From the NCBI GenBank assembly GCA_024642065.1, contig JAHEBW010000001.1, forward strand, positions 1-64,000: a stretch of 64,000 nucleotides of DNA, in the 5' to 3' direction. The DNA comes from Polynucleobacter sp. (GTDB taxonomy: Bacteria; Pseudomonadota; Gammaproteobacteria; Burkholderiales; Burkholderiaceae). A model generated the notes under the pieces. That model was not told where the DNA came from. It searched no databases and saw only the letters and a list, made by a program, of their open reading frames with translations. This document shows, piece by piece, positions 27,295-33,887 of the stretch. The translations under genes were made by a program, and so were the position numbers. The stretch's first letter is position 1. Every line of letters begins with the position of its first letter.

Positions 27295-30150
27295 TTATTT
27301 AGATAGTACGAAACCTTTGAGCTTGGCAAATGCGCCATCCACCAAAGATTTTTGTTGATCTTGGTGTAAGTGTGCATAGCCACAAGCTGGAGATGCAGAA
27401 GCTGGACGACCTGAGTAACCCAATTTCTGACCTTCAGTCATGTTCTCGTGGATGTTGTGCTGGATGAAGAACCATGCACCCTGGTTTTGTGGCTCATCTT
27501 GACACCAAACAATCTCAGTTGCTTTTGGATACTTCTTCATTTCAGCAGCAAAGGCTTTGTGCGGGAATGGATATAACTGTTCCACACGAATCAATGCCAC
27601 ATCATCTTGTTTCTTCGCTTCACGTGCTTTAACAAGGTCGTAATAAACCTTACCTGAACACGCAACAACACGAGTTACTTTCTTAGCGTCGATCTTGTCA
27701 TCTAGCTCACCGATCACAGTTCTAAATTCACCTTTTGTGAACTCAGATACTGGTGATGTAGCGTCCTTATTTCTCAACAATGACTTAGGTGTCATGATGA
27801 TCAAAGGCTTACGGAACTGACGAATCATTTGACGACGCAACAAATGGAAGATTTGAGATGCTGTTGTTGGTTGAACAACTTGCATATTCATATCAGCACA
27901 CAATTGCATGAAACGCTCTGGACGTGCTGATGAGTGCTCAGGGCCTTGACCTTCGTAACCGTGAGGCAACATCATCACAAGACCGTTAGCACGGCCCCAC
28001 TTCACTTCACCAGATGCGATGAACTGGTCAATCACAACCTGCGCACCATTTACAAAGTCACCAAACTGAGCTTCCCAGATCGTCAATGTGTTTGGTTCAG
28101 CCGCTGCGTAACCATATTCAAAACCAAGAACCGCTTCTTCAGACAGGATTGAGTCAATCACTGTGAATGGCGCTTGGTTATCAGCAACGTGTTGCAATGG
28201 AATGTATGTACCAATGTCCCACTTTTCACGATTTTGATCATGAATCACAGCGTGACGGTGTGTAAATGTTCCGCGGCCTGAATCTTCACCTGATAAACGA
28301 ATTGGATAACCACTCGCCACCAATGAAGCAAAAGCCATGTGCTCACCCATACCCCAGTCAACGTTCACCTCACCACGACCCATCGCAGCACGGTTATTTA
28401 AAACGTTATCAACTAAGTTATGTGGTTTGAAGCCTTCCGGAACTTTAGTAATGCGCTCAGCAATACGCTTCCACTCAGCCAAAGGAATGGCTGTATCTGC
28501 AGAGTCTGTCCATTTCTTATTCAAGAATGGAGACCAATCTACAGCGTGCTTACCTTTGAAATTAGAAATCACAGGATCAACAGTGTGCTTACCAGCGTCC
28601 ATTGCTGAACGATAAGCCTTCACCATTTCATCACCACCACCTGCAGGCAACACGCCTTGAGCTTCTAATTTGTCAGCATACAACTTACGAGTACCTGGGT
28701 GCTGAGCAATCTTCTTGTACATCAAAGGTTGAGTCAACGCAGGTGTATCTTGTTCGTTGTGACCTAATTTACGGAAACAGATAATGTCGATCGCAACATC
28801 TTTCTTGAAAGTGTTACGGTATTCAACAGCTAATTGAGTTGCGAATACAACTGCTTCAGGATCATCACCGTTAACGTGCAATACAGGAGCCTCGATTGTT
28901 TTCAAGATATCTGTACAGTAAAGCGTAGAACGCAAGTCACGTGGGTCAGATGTTGTGAAACCGATCTGGTTATTAATCACAATATGGATTGTGCCGCCTG
29001 TGTAGTAGCCACGAACTTCAGCCATCGCTAAAGTTTCTTGCACCACACCTTGACCAGCAACAGCAGCGTCACCGTGAACCAAGATAGGCATCACTTGATC
29101 GCCAGTAGCATCGCCACGACGATCCATACGAGCACGTACTGAACCTTCAACCACTGGGTTAACGATCTCTAAGTGAGATGGGTTAAATGCCAATGACAAG
29201 TGAACAGGACCGCCAGGAGTTGTAACGTCGCTTGAGAAACCTTGGTGATACTTCACGTCACCAGCAGGTAAATCTTCTGGAGCTGTGTGATCAAACTCAG
29301 CGAACAAGTCCTTAGGCATCTTGCCTAAAGTGTTTACCAATACGTTCAAGCGACCGCGGTGAGCCATACCGATCACAATTTCTTGCACACCAGCAGTACC
29401 AGCAACACGAATCACTTCATCCATAGAAGCGATGAAACTTTCACCACCTTCTAATGAGAAACGTTTTTGACCAACATACTTAGTATGCAAATAACGCTCT
29501 AAGCCTTCACCAGCAGTTAAACGCTCTAAAACTTGCTTTTTCTTTTCAGGCGTAAAGGATGGTGTTGAACGTGCAGACTCAAGCTTCTCTTGCCACCAAC
29601 GCTTAAGGTTCTGGTCAGTGATGTACATGAACTCAGCGCCAATCGTGCCTGAGTATGTTTGACGCAAATTCTGTAGCAACTCGCGCAAAGTCATATTGTC
29701 TTTGCCGAAGAATGTGTTGCTTGTATTAAATACGATATCCATATCAGCATCACCCAAGCCATAGAAGGCTGGATCAAGCTCAGGAATATTTGGGCGCTCA
29801 GTGCGCTTCAATGGGTCTAAATCAGCCCAACGGTTACCAACATTTCGGTGAGCAGCAATTAATTGCTGAACAGCCACACGCTTACGACCTAACTCAGAAT
29901 CAGCAGAATCATTGATCACACGGATTGGGCCTTGCTTTGCACGCTCGGCAAAAGCATTCACCACAGGTGCGTGAGGAACATCGTGCTTCGTTGATCCATC
30001 AACAGCTGGAACTAATTGAACGTTATCGAAATACTCGCGCCAATAGTCTGAAACAGAAGCCGGGTTTTGGAGATAGGATTCGTAGAGTTCTTCTACGTAA
30101 GGGGCGTTTCCGCCAAAGAGATAAGAACTACCTCTGTAGGACTGCATCAT
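27295..30150 (-). CDS. sucA: 2-oxoglutarate dehydrogenase E1 component
   Basis: 951 residues. Thiamine-diphosphate-dependent decarboxylation of 2-oxoglutarate and succinylation of E2, in the TCA cycle. MMQSYRGSSYLFGGNAPYVEELYESYL is the family N-terminus. The TPP/metal region holds GDAAVAGQGVVQETL and INNQIGFTTS, and the transketolase-type part shows SGEDSGRGTFTHRH and LPHGYEGQGPEHSSARPERF. The ATG at 30150 has AGGTGA 5 bases upstream; a GTG three codons earlier lies inside that SD and is less likely. First gene of the odh operon, with a 345-bp divergent leader. Confidence 0.97.
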   Translation of the reverse strand: MMQSYRGSSYLFGGNAPYVEELYESYLQNPASVSDYWREYFDNVQLVPAVDGSTKHDVPHAPVVNAFAERAKQGPIRVINDSADSELGRKRVAVQQLIAAHRNVGNRWADLDPLKRTERPNIPELDPAFYGLGDADMDIVFNTSNTFFGKDNMTLRELLQNLRQTYSGTIGAEFMYITDQNLKRWWQEKLESARSTPSFTPEKKKQVLERLTAGEGLERYLHTKYVGQKRFSLEGGESFIASMDEVIRVAGTAGVQEIVIGMAHRGRLNVLVNTLGKMPKDLFAEFDHTAPEDLPAGDVKYHQGFSSDVTTPGGPVHLSLAFNPSHLEIVNPVVEGSVRARMDRRGDATGDQVMPILVHGDAAVAGQGVVQETLAMAEVRGYYTGGTIHIVINNQIGFTTSDPRDLRSTLYCTDILKTIEAPVLHVNGDDPEAVVFATQLAVEYRNTFKKDVAIDIICFRKLGHNEQDTPALTQPLMYKKIAQHPGTRKLYADKLEAQGVLPAGGGDEMVKAYRSAMDAGKHTVDPVISNFKGKHAVDWSPFLNKKWTDSADTAIPLAEWKRIAERITKVPEGFKPHNLVDNVLNNRAAMGRGEVNVDWGMGEHMAFASLVASGYPIRLSGEDSGRGTFTHRHAVIHDQNREKWDIGTYIPLQHVADNQAPFTVIDSILSEEAVLGFEYGYAAAEPNTLTIWEAQFGDFVNGAQVVIDQFIASGEVKWGRANGLVMMLPHGYEGQGPEHSSARPERFMQLCADMNMQVVQPTTASQIFHLLRRQMIRQFRKPLIIMTPKSLLRNKDATSPVSEFTKGEFRTVIGELDDKIDAKKVTRVVACSGKVYYDLVKAREAKKQDDVALIRVEQLYPFPHKAFAAEMKKYPKATEIVWCQDEPQNQGAWFFIQHNIHENMTEGQKLGYSGRPASASPACGYAHLHQDQQKSLVDGAFAKLKGFVLSK

Positions 30151-30226
30151 ATTGCTCACCTTTCATCGGGTATCCCGAATTTGTAGTGGGTTAAGACCTT
30201 CCGCGACACGGCTTGACCGGTTAGCG

Positions 30227-30270
30227 GATTGCGAACTAGTTGTAACTGCAACGGAAGGATTTCCGCAATC
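30227..30270 (-). promoter_or_regulatory. Nested stem-loops in the sucA 5' leader (possible three-way junction)
   Basis: Outer arms GATTGCG and CGCAATC enclose two adjacent hairpins, GTTG-TAACTG-CAAC and GGAA-GGAT-TTCC. A longer-range pair, CCTTCCG (about 30198-30204) and CGGAAGG (about 30252-30258), could compete with it. It lies 77-120 nt before the sucA ATG. Function unproven. Confidence 0.4.
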
Positions 30271-30331
30271 AAGAGTTTACACCTCTAAGCCCCTAATTGC
30301 CTTACTTTTTTACTGAATAACACTGTAAACC

Positions 30332-30346
30332 TTAGCTCTGAGCTAA
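30332..30346. repeat. Perfect palindrome TTAGCTC-T-GAGCTAA
   Basis: 7-bp arms around one central base, 182 bases before the sucA start. A copy with the same TTAGCT/AGCTAA arms but a 4-base centre lies 188 bases before icd (55874-55889). Confidence 0.75.
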
Positions 30347-30392
30347 ACAGTTAGGTCTTTCCCCTAAGAAAATAAGGGGTTTAAGCAAGTAT

Positions 30393-30414
30393 CTTGTAAG
30401 AAATTTCCTACAAG
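30393..30414. repeat. 22-bp near-perfect palindrome, operator candidate
   Basis: CTTGTA-AGAAATTTCC-TACAAG: 10 of 11 base pairs are symmetric. It lies 81 bases before the regulator ATG, where a DNA-binding protein could block the promoter. No U-tract. Confidence 0.7.
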
Positions 30415-30495
30415 AAAATCAGAAATGTCTGATATTCAAAAGATGAAATCCTATCTACGATTTAATTTCCTTGAATAACGTAATAGGAATTACTG

Positions 30496-31182
30496 ATGAA
30501 AATCAAAAATCTAGAAAATCCTAAGGATTTCTTGAGTACCCGCCAAAGTGCGCGGCATCTTCAGGTATCACTGGGTACCGTCCAAAAGATGGTTGAAACT
30601 GGCGAATTATTGGCCTGGAAAACCCAGGGCGGTCACCGCCGGATCTTAATGTCTTCTTTAGAGCAATTACTAAAAAGAAGGCGCTTGGGCATCCGTCAAC
30701 GTTGCGGAGAGCAGTTTCTGCTCCTAGCGGTTTTAAGGCGCAGCGATAGCTTCGAAGCCTTTAAAAGCTTTACCTCGCCATGGAAGTCCGAGGTAGATCT
30801 GCATTTATGTGCTGACACCCTTGAGGCCCTGATGCAATCAGTGTCACTGGCGCCCGATGTGATTTACTTAGATGCAGGCATATCACCGGTTGAACAGGTT
30901 CATTTACTGCATTATCTCAGCAGGAATACTCATACTAAAAATATTCCAATATTGGTAGAAAGTGCATTTTTGAAAATACATCCTCAAGTACTCAAGAGCT
31001 CATCGGATGCCCAAGGAGATATCAAGCTAAAACCTGGCAGAAAACCATCTCATAATCCAATGATTCGGTCATACCAACAAGAGCATTTAATCGCCGAAGA
31101 TGGCACTGTTAATCTGAAATTTTCAGAAAAGATGGAGAATCTTATTCTAGATTGCATGGCCAAGAAATGCGAAAGGACCTGA
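30496..31182 (+). CDS. Excisionase/MerR-type HTH regulator with C-terminal receiver-like domain
   Basis: 228 residues. The N-terminal winged helix-turn-helix is of excisionase (HTH_17) type: FLSTRQSARHLQVSLGTVQKMVE with the wing AWKTQGGHRRILMSSLEQLL (about 13-57). A linker RRRLGIRQR leads into a receiver-like fold (about 72-155) with FLLLAVLRR, the Asp-containing PDVIYLDAG and IPILVESA, which looks like a degenerate response-regulator domain. No kinase gene is nearby. Divergent from sucA, so control of the odh operon or of itself is plausible. A terminator overlaps its stop. Ligand and targets unknown. Confidence 0.82.
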   Translation: MKIKNLENPKDFLSTRQSARHLQVSLGTVQKMVETGELLAWKTQGGHRRILMSSLEQLLKRRRLGIRQRCGEQFLLLAVLRRSDSFEAFKSFTSPWKSEVDLHLCADTLEALMQSVSLAPDVIYLDAGISPVEQVHLLHYLSRNTHTKNIPILVESAFLKIHPQVLKSSSDAQGDIKLKPGRKPSHNPMIRSYQQEHLIAEDGTVNLKFSEKMENLILDCMAKKCERT

Positions 31183-31198
31183 TTAACAGGCCCTTTTT
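31174..31198 (+). terminator. Terminator overlapping the end of the HTH regulator gene
   Basis: GGACCTG-ATTAA-CAGGCCC pairs over 7 positions with one mismatch and is followed by TTTTT. The TGA stop codon lies within the stem-loop. Confidence 0.7.
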
Positions 31199-31224
31199 CA
31201 AACTAGTTAGTCAATTAACTATTA

Positions 31225-31509
31225 TTAGATAGCAAATCGACTACGGTCTTGTCCTTCGATCCATTTAGGAGCCTTACCGCGACCAGTCCAGGTTTCACCT
31301 GTATTTGGGTTGCGGTATTTTGCTGCCACTTTACCGCCTCGTGAACCAGCTGGTCCCTTACGGTTAAATACGTCTGAAGCACTCAAGTTATATTGCTCAA
31401 TAATTGCCTTAGCCTTAGCAACACCCTCTGCTTTTTCACGTGCTTTAGCTTCTAGAATTTGCTTTTCTAAAGCTTCTTTTTGCGCTAATAATTCTTGATA
31501 CGTAGCCAT
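31225..31509 (-). CDS. H-NS family nucleoid-associated protein
   Basis: 94 residues. N-terminal coiled coil for oligomerisation (AQKEALEKQILEAKAREKAEG), then a linker and the H-NS C-terminal DNA-binding domain around residues 55-94 with the motif YRNPNTGETWTGRGKAPKW. Binds AT-rich DNA and silences genes. The size matches the short H-NS/BpH3-type proteins of Burkholderiales. GGAG sits 6 bases before the ATG. The promoter region is extremely AT-rich and carries an inverted repeat, suggesting autoregulation. Convergent with the HTH regulator. Confidence 0.92.
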   Translation of the reverse strand: MATYQELLAQKEALEKQILEAKAREKAEGVAKAKAIIEQYNLSASDVFNRKGPAGSRGGKVAAKYRNPNTGETWTGRGKAPKWIEGQDRSRFAI

Positions 31510-31545
31510 TTATTCTCCGTTTGATTATTGTAATCGTGCATTAAG

Positions 31546-31575
31546 TTTATATTAATTAAGATTATTTCATCTCAA
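31546..31575 (-). promoter_or_regulatory. Sigma-70 promoter of the H-NS family gene
   Basis: Minus strand: -35 TTGAGA (31575-31570), 18-bp spacer, -10 TATAAA (31551-31546), giving a start near 31539 and a leader of about 30 nt with GGAG before the ATG. Confidence 0.65.
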
Positions 31576-31587
31576 CAATCTTAATTA
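31553..31587. repeat. 11-bp inverted repeat over the H-NS gene promoter
   Basis: Arms TAATTAAGATT (31553-31563) and AATCTTAATTA (31577-31587) are perfect complements. One lies in the -35/-10 spacer, the other just upstream of -35. The surrounding 226 bp (31510-31735) contains no gene, is very AT-rich, and is a good H-NS binding candidate. Confidence 0.8.
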
Positions 31588-31735
31588 TATACACATAATA
31601 TAGATTAATTAATAACCTAGTAAATAAATGTTATTAAAGCTTATATTAAATATGGTACTTTTATAGTTAATTACTCTTGGGTAAATAGCTACTTTAAATT
31701 AATTATTAATAGTATAAATAAGACAATTACCAGAA

Positions 31736-32101
31736 TTAACCTCCTGGGCTAGCCGGCACCACTCTCCACCCCTCTTGGCAAGTTTGCACATAAGGATAGT
31801 AAGTTTGACTAGATTGGCAGTAGTACCAAACTGGGGGTAAGTTTTGTGCCAATAAAGGCTGAGGAGGTGGTGGCGTCACGATGATCGGCGCCCTTTGAAC
31901 AAAAACCGGTTCAGAATAAACAACCCTGGGCTGAGTCATTGAGTAGACAACTAGGCCACCCACTAGCGCCGGAACAACCCAATGACCCGAGCTGCGGTGC
32001 TGATAATGACCATGATGATGTCTGCCACCAGCAAACACATTGCCAGACACCAATACCCCGATCAAAACAAAGCTACTGAGAACTTTCTTGAAACTGGACA
32101 T
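31736..32101 (-). CDS. Secreted/envelope protein with Gly/His and Tyr-rich motifs
   Basis: 121 residues from the ATG at 32101, chosen because AAGGAG sits 6 bases upstream; a longer frame to 32191 has no such signal. MSSFKKVLSSFVLIGVLVSGNVFA is a Sec signal peptide. Next come a His/Gly-rich piece (GGRHHHGHYQHRSSGHW), a hydrophobic helix VVPALVGGLVVYSM, a Pro-rich linker, and a C-terminal box WYYCQSSQTYYPYVQTCQEGW with two Cys. I recall this C-terminal box from betaproteobacterial envelope proteins of unknown function. Poly-His suggests metal contact; unproven. Confidence 0.75.
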   Translation of the reverse strand: MSSFKKVLSSFVLIGVLVSGNVFAGGRHHHGHYQHRSSGHWVVPALVGGLVVYSMTQPRVVYSEPVFVQRAPIIVTPPPPQPLLAQNLPPVWYYCQSSQTYYPYVQTCQEGWRVVPASPGG

Positions 32102-32211
32102 ATCAACTCCTTCATAGTTAAGCCTATAACGAGCCGGCCTTTTGTTGGGTTGACACGTAAAAGACAGATAAGGGTTAATTTGTTCCAGCAACTTCCTTAG
32201 TTTGAGAGTAT

Positions 32212-33054
32212 TTAATCAATCAATAATTGATCTGCTTTACCTGAAGTGATGATGCGAGCAATCGCACTCATGACTTCTTTTTCTTTACCTTTAAAGCCAT
32301 GTTCAGTTTGAGCTCTGCACGCAGCACCAGTAAAACCGCTGCCACCAACAACAGTTACCAATGGAATTTGATATTTATCTGAGATAGATTTGGCACCAGA
32401 ATAGGTGGTGATATGACATGGATCATCACGATGATGAATGAACACCTGTGGAATATTTAACTTTTTATAGTCAAAGTCACCCAGCTCTCGATAAGAATTT
32501 CTACCATATGGTTCAGTGATTGAAGCCGTATGAATTGCCCCAGCATAAATATTGGCCTCATGCGTAGGCATAAAAGCAGAAGATACAGTTCCCATGCTGG
32601 TTCCCACCAACCAAACTTGATCAATACTTGGCAGTTGCTTCTTCGCTTCTTGAATTAATTTCAAAACATCCTGATGGCGCTTTAATGATGACTGATAAGA
32701 GCTTGAACAATATTCACCACTATCAGAACGGCAATCCACAATTAATGAAGCAACAGAATCATTAACTAGATATCTTCTGGCTCTGATTAAAAAGTTACCG
32801 GACAACTGAGAGGAAGTCATCACCGAACCCTCAACAACTGGCCTAACAACAGATGGATGCCCAGGCAAGATAACAGCTAATCGCGTAGGCTTTTTACTGC
32901 CGACCTTAAGAGATAAAACACCCTCTTGCTTGACTCCGCTACCCAGATCAACGGATATCAATTGTTCATGCAAACCCTCTGCATGAACAGGAATAGATTG
33001 CGCAAAGATACTTGATGTTAGCGAGAGGAAAACTATTAGAAAGAGGGTTTTCAT
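32212..33054 (-). CDS. Exported alpha/beta-hydrolase fold protein
   Basis: 280 residues from the ATG at 33054 (MKTLFLIVFLSLTSSIFAQS, a Sec signal peptide). The longer frame to 33123 translates through tRNA-Pro and is rejected. VILPGHPSV may form the oxyanion region, VWLVGTSMGTVSS holds the G-x-S-x-G nucleophile, and FIHHRDDPCHITTYSG and TEHGF could supply Asp and His. Likely a periplasmic esterase or peptidase-like hydrolase; substrate unknown. Three or more Cys may form disulfides after export. It lies right after tRNA-Pro on the same strand. Confidence 0.78.
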   Translation of the reverse strand: MKTLFLIVFLSLTSSIFAQSIPVHAEGLHEQLISVDLGSGVKQEGVLSLKVGSKKPTRLAVILPGHPSVVRPVVEGSVMTSSQLSGNFLIRARRYLVNDSVASLIVDCRSDSGEYCSSSYQSSLKRHQDVLKLIQEAKKQLPSIDQVWLVGTSMGTVSSAFMPTHEANIYAGAIHTASITEPYGRNSYRELGDFDYKKLNIPQVFIHHRDDPCHITTYSGAKSISDKYQIPLVTVVGGSGFTGAACRAQTEHGFKGKEKEVMSAIARIITSGKADQLLID

Positions 33055-33073
33055 GATGAGCTCACCAGTTAGA

Positions 33074-33151
<78 letters not shown>

Positions 33152-33173
33152 ACAGAAATTGAAAAGGATTGTA

Positions 33174-33524
33174 TCAACTAGATAGGATGCGAAGTACAGC
33201 TTCTAACTCATCACGGATAGATGCATCACCATTGCTTGGTGCACTGACTTCACCCAAGCGAGTTCTAGCACCGCTGATAGTGAAACCTTCTTCATAAAGA
33301 AGTTCACGGATTCTACGAATCAGTACAACTTCATGATGTTGGTAGTAACGACGGTTACCACGGCGCTTTTGCGGCTTGAGCTGATTAAATTCTTGTTCCC
33401 AGTAACGTAGGACGTGGGGCTTTACATCACAAAGCTCGCCCACCTCACCAATCGTGAAATAACGTTTCGCAGGAATTGGAGGGAGGGATTCCCCGGCAAT
33501 CATGCCGTTACCATTCTTTTCCAT
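33174..33524 (-). CDS. MerR family transcriptional regulator
   Basis: 116 residues. A MerR-type winged helix: [26 protein letters not shown] followed by the wing [27 protein letters not shown]. The C-terminal dimerisation part is short, with no Cys set for metal sensing. This MerR-like gene directly after ihfA is a fixed neighbour in many beta- and gammaproteobacteria; target unknown. Start ATG 33524, 12 bases after ihfA; Met8 is possible. Likely the last protein gene of the thrS-to-ihfA operon. Confidence 0.88.
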   Translation of the reverse strand: MEKNGNGMIAGESLPPIPAKRYFTIGEVGELCDVKPHVLRYWEQEFNQLKPQKRRGNRRYYQHHEVVLIRRIRELLYEEGFTISGARTRLGEVSAPSNGDASIRDELEAVLRILSS

Positions 33525-33536
33525 AAATGAAACTCG

Positions 33537-33836
33537 TTAGAGCTTTGGATCGACCTTGTCTTTCAGCTTTTGGCTTGCGTGGAATGTGACCACACGTCTT
33601 GCTGAAATAGGTACTAACTCGCCAGTCTTTGGGTTACGACCAGGTCTTGCTGATTTTTCGCGCAATTGGAAATTGCCGAAACCAGAAATTTTTACATCAA
33701 CTCCAGAATCCAAAGAAGCACTGACCGTTTCAAAAAATGAATCGATCAAATCTTTTGCCTCACGCTTATTAAGACCTACTTGGTCAAATAAGGCGTCTGA
33801 CAATTCTGCTTTAGTAATCGTGCCCGCTTCACTCAT
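33537..33836 (-). CDS. ihfA: Integration host factor subunit alpha
   Basis: 99 residues, normal size. HU/IHF fold: [30 protein letters not shown] dimerisation helices, [24 protein letters not shown] with the DNA-intercalating beta-arm tip containing RPGRNP, and [14 protein letters not shown]. With IhfB it bends DNA about 160 degrees in replication, recombination and sigma-54 regulation. It follows pheT in the conserved pheST-ihfA order. Confidence 0.96.
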   Translation of the reverse strand: MSEAGTITKAELSDALFDQVGLNKREAKDLIDSFFETVSASLDSGVDVKISGFGNFQLREKSARPGRNPKTGELVPISARRVVTFHASQKLKDKVDPKL

Positions 33837-33887
33837 ATCAGGTCTCCGCTTTTCTTTAGATTCTTAGTATTGCTTAATTTGCTTCAA

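Larger units (their letters stand above)
30151..30495. other. Divergent control region of sucA and the HTH regulator
   Basis: 345 bp with no credible gene. It holds at least four dyads: a nested set at 30227-30270 in the sucA leader, a perfect 7-1-7 palindrome at 30332-30346 (TTAGCTC-T-GAGCTAA), a 22-bp near-palindrome at 30393-30414 (arms CTTGTA and TACAAG) and TCAGA-AATG-TCTGA at 30419-30432. AGGA precedes the regulator ATG by 9 bases. I could not place sigma-70 boxes with confidence. Confidence 0.7.

Noticed and set aside
30360..30380. CCCCT-aagaaaata-AGGGG hairpin as terminator
   Set aside because: Stem of only 5 bp with a long loop and no U-tract on either strand.
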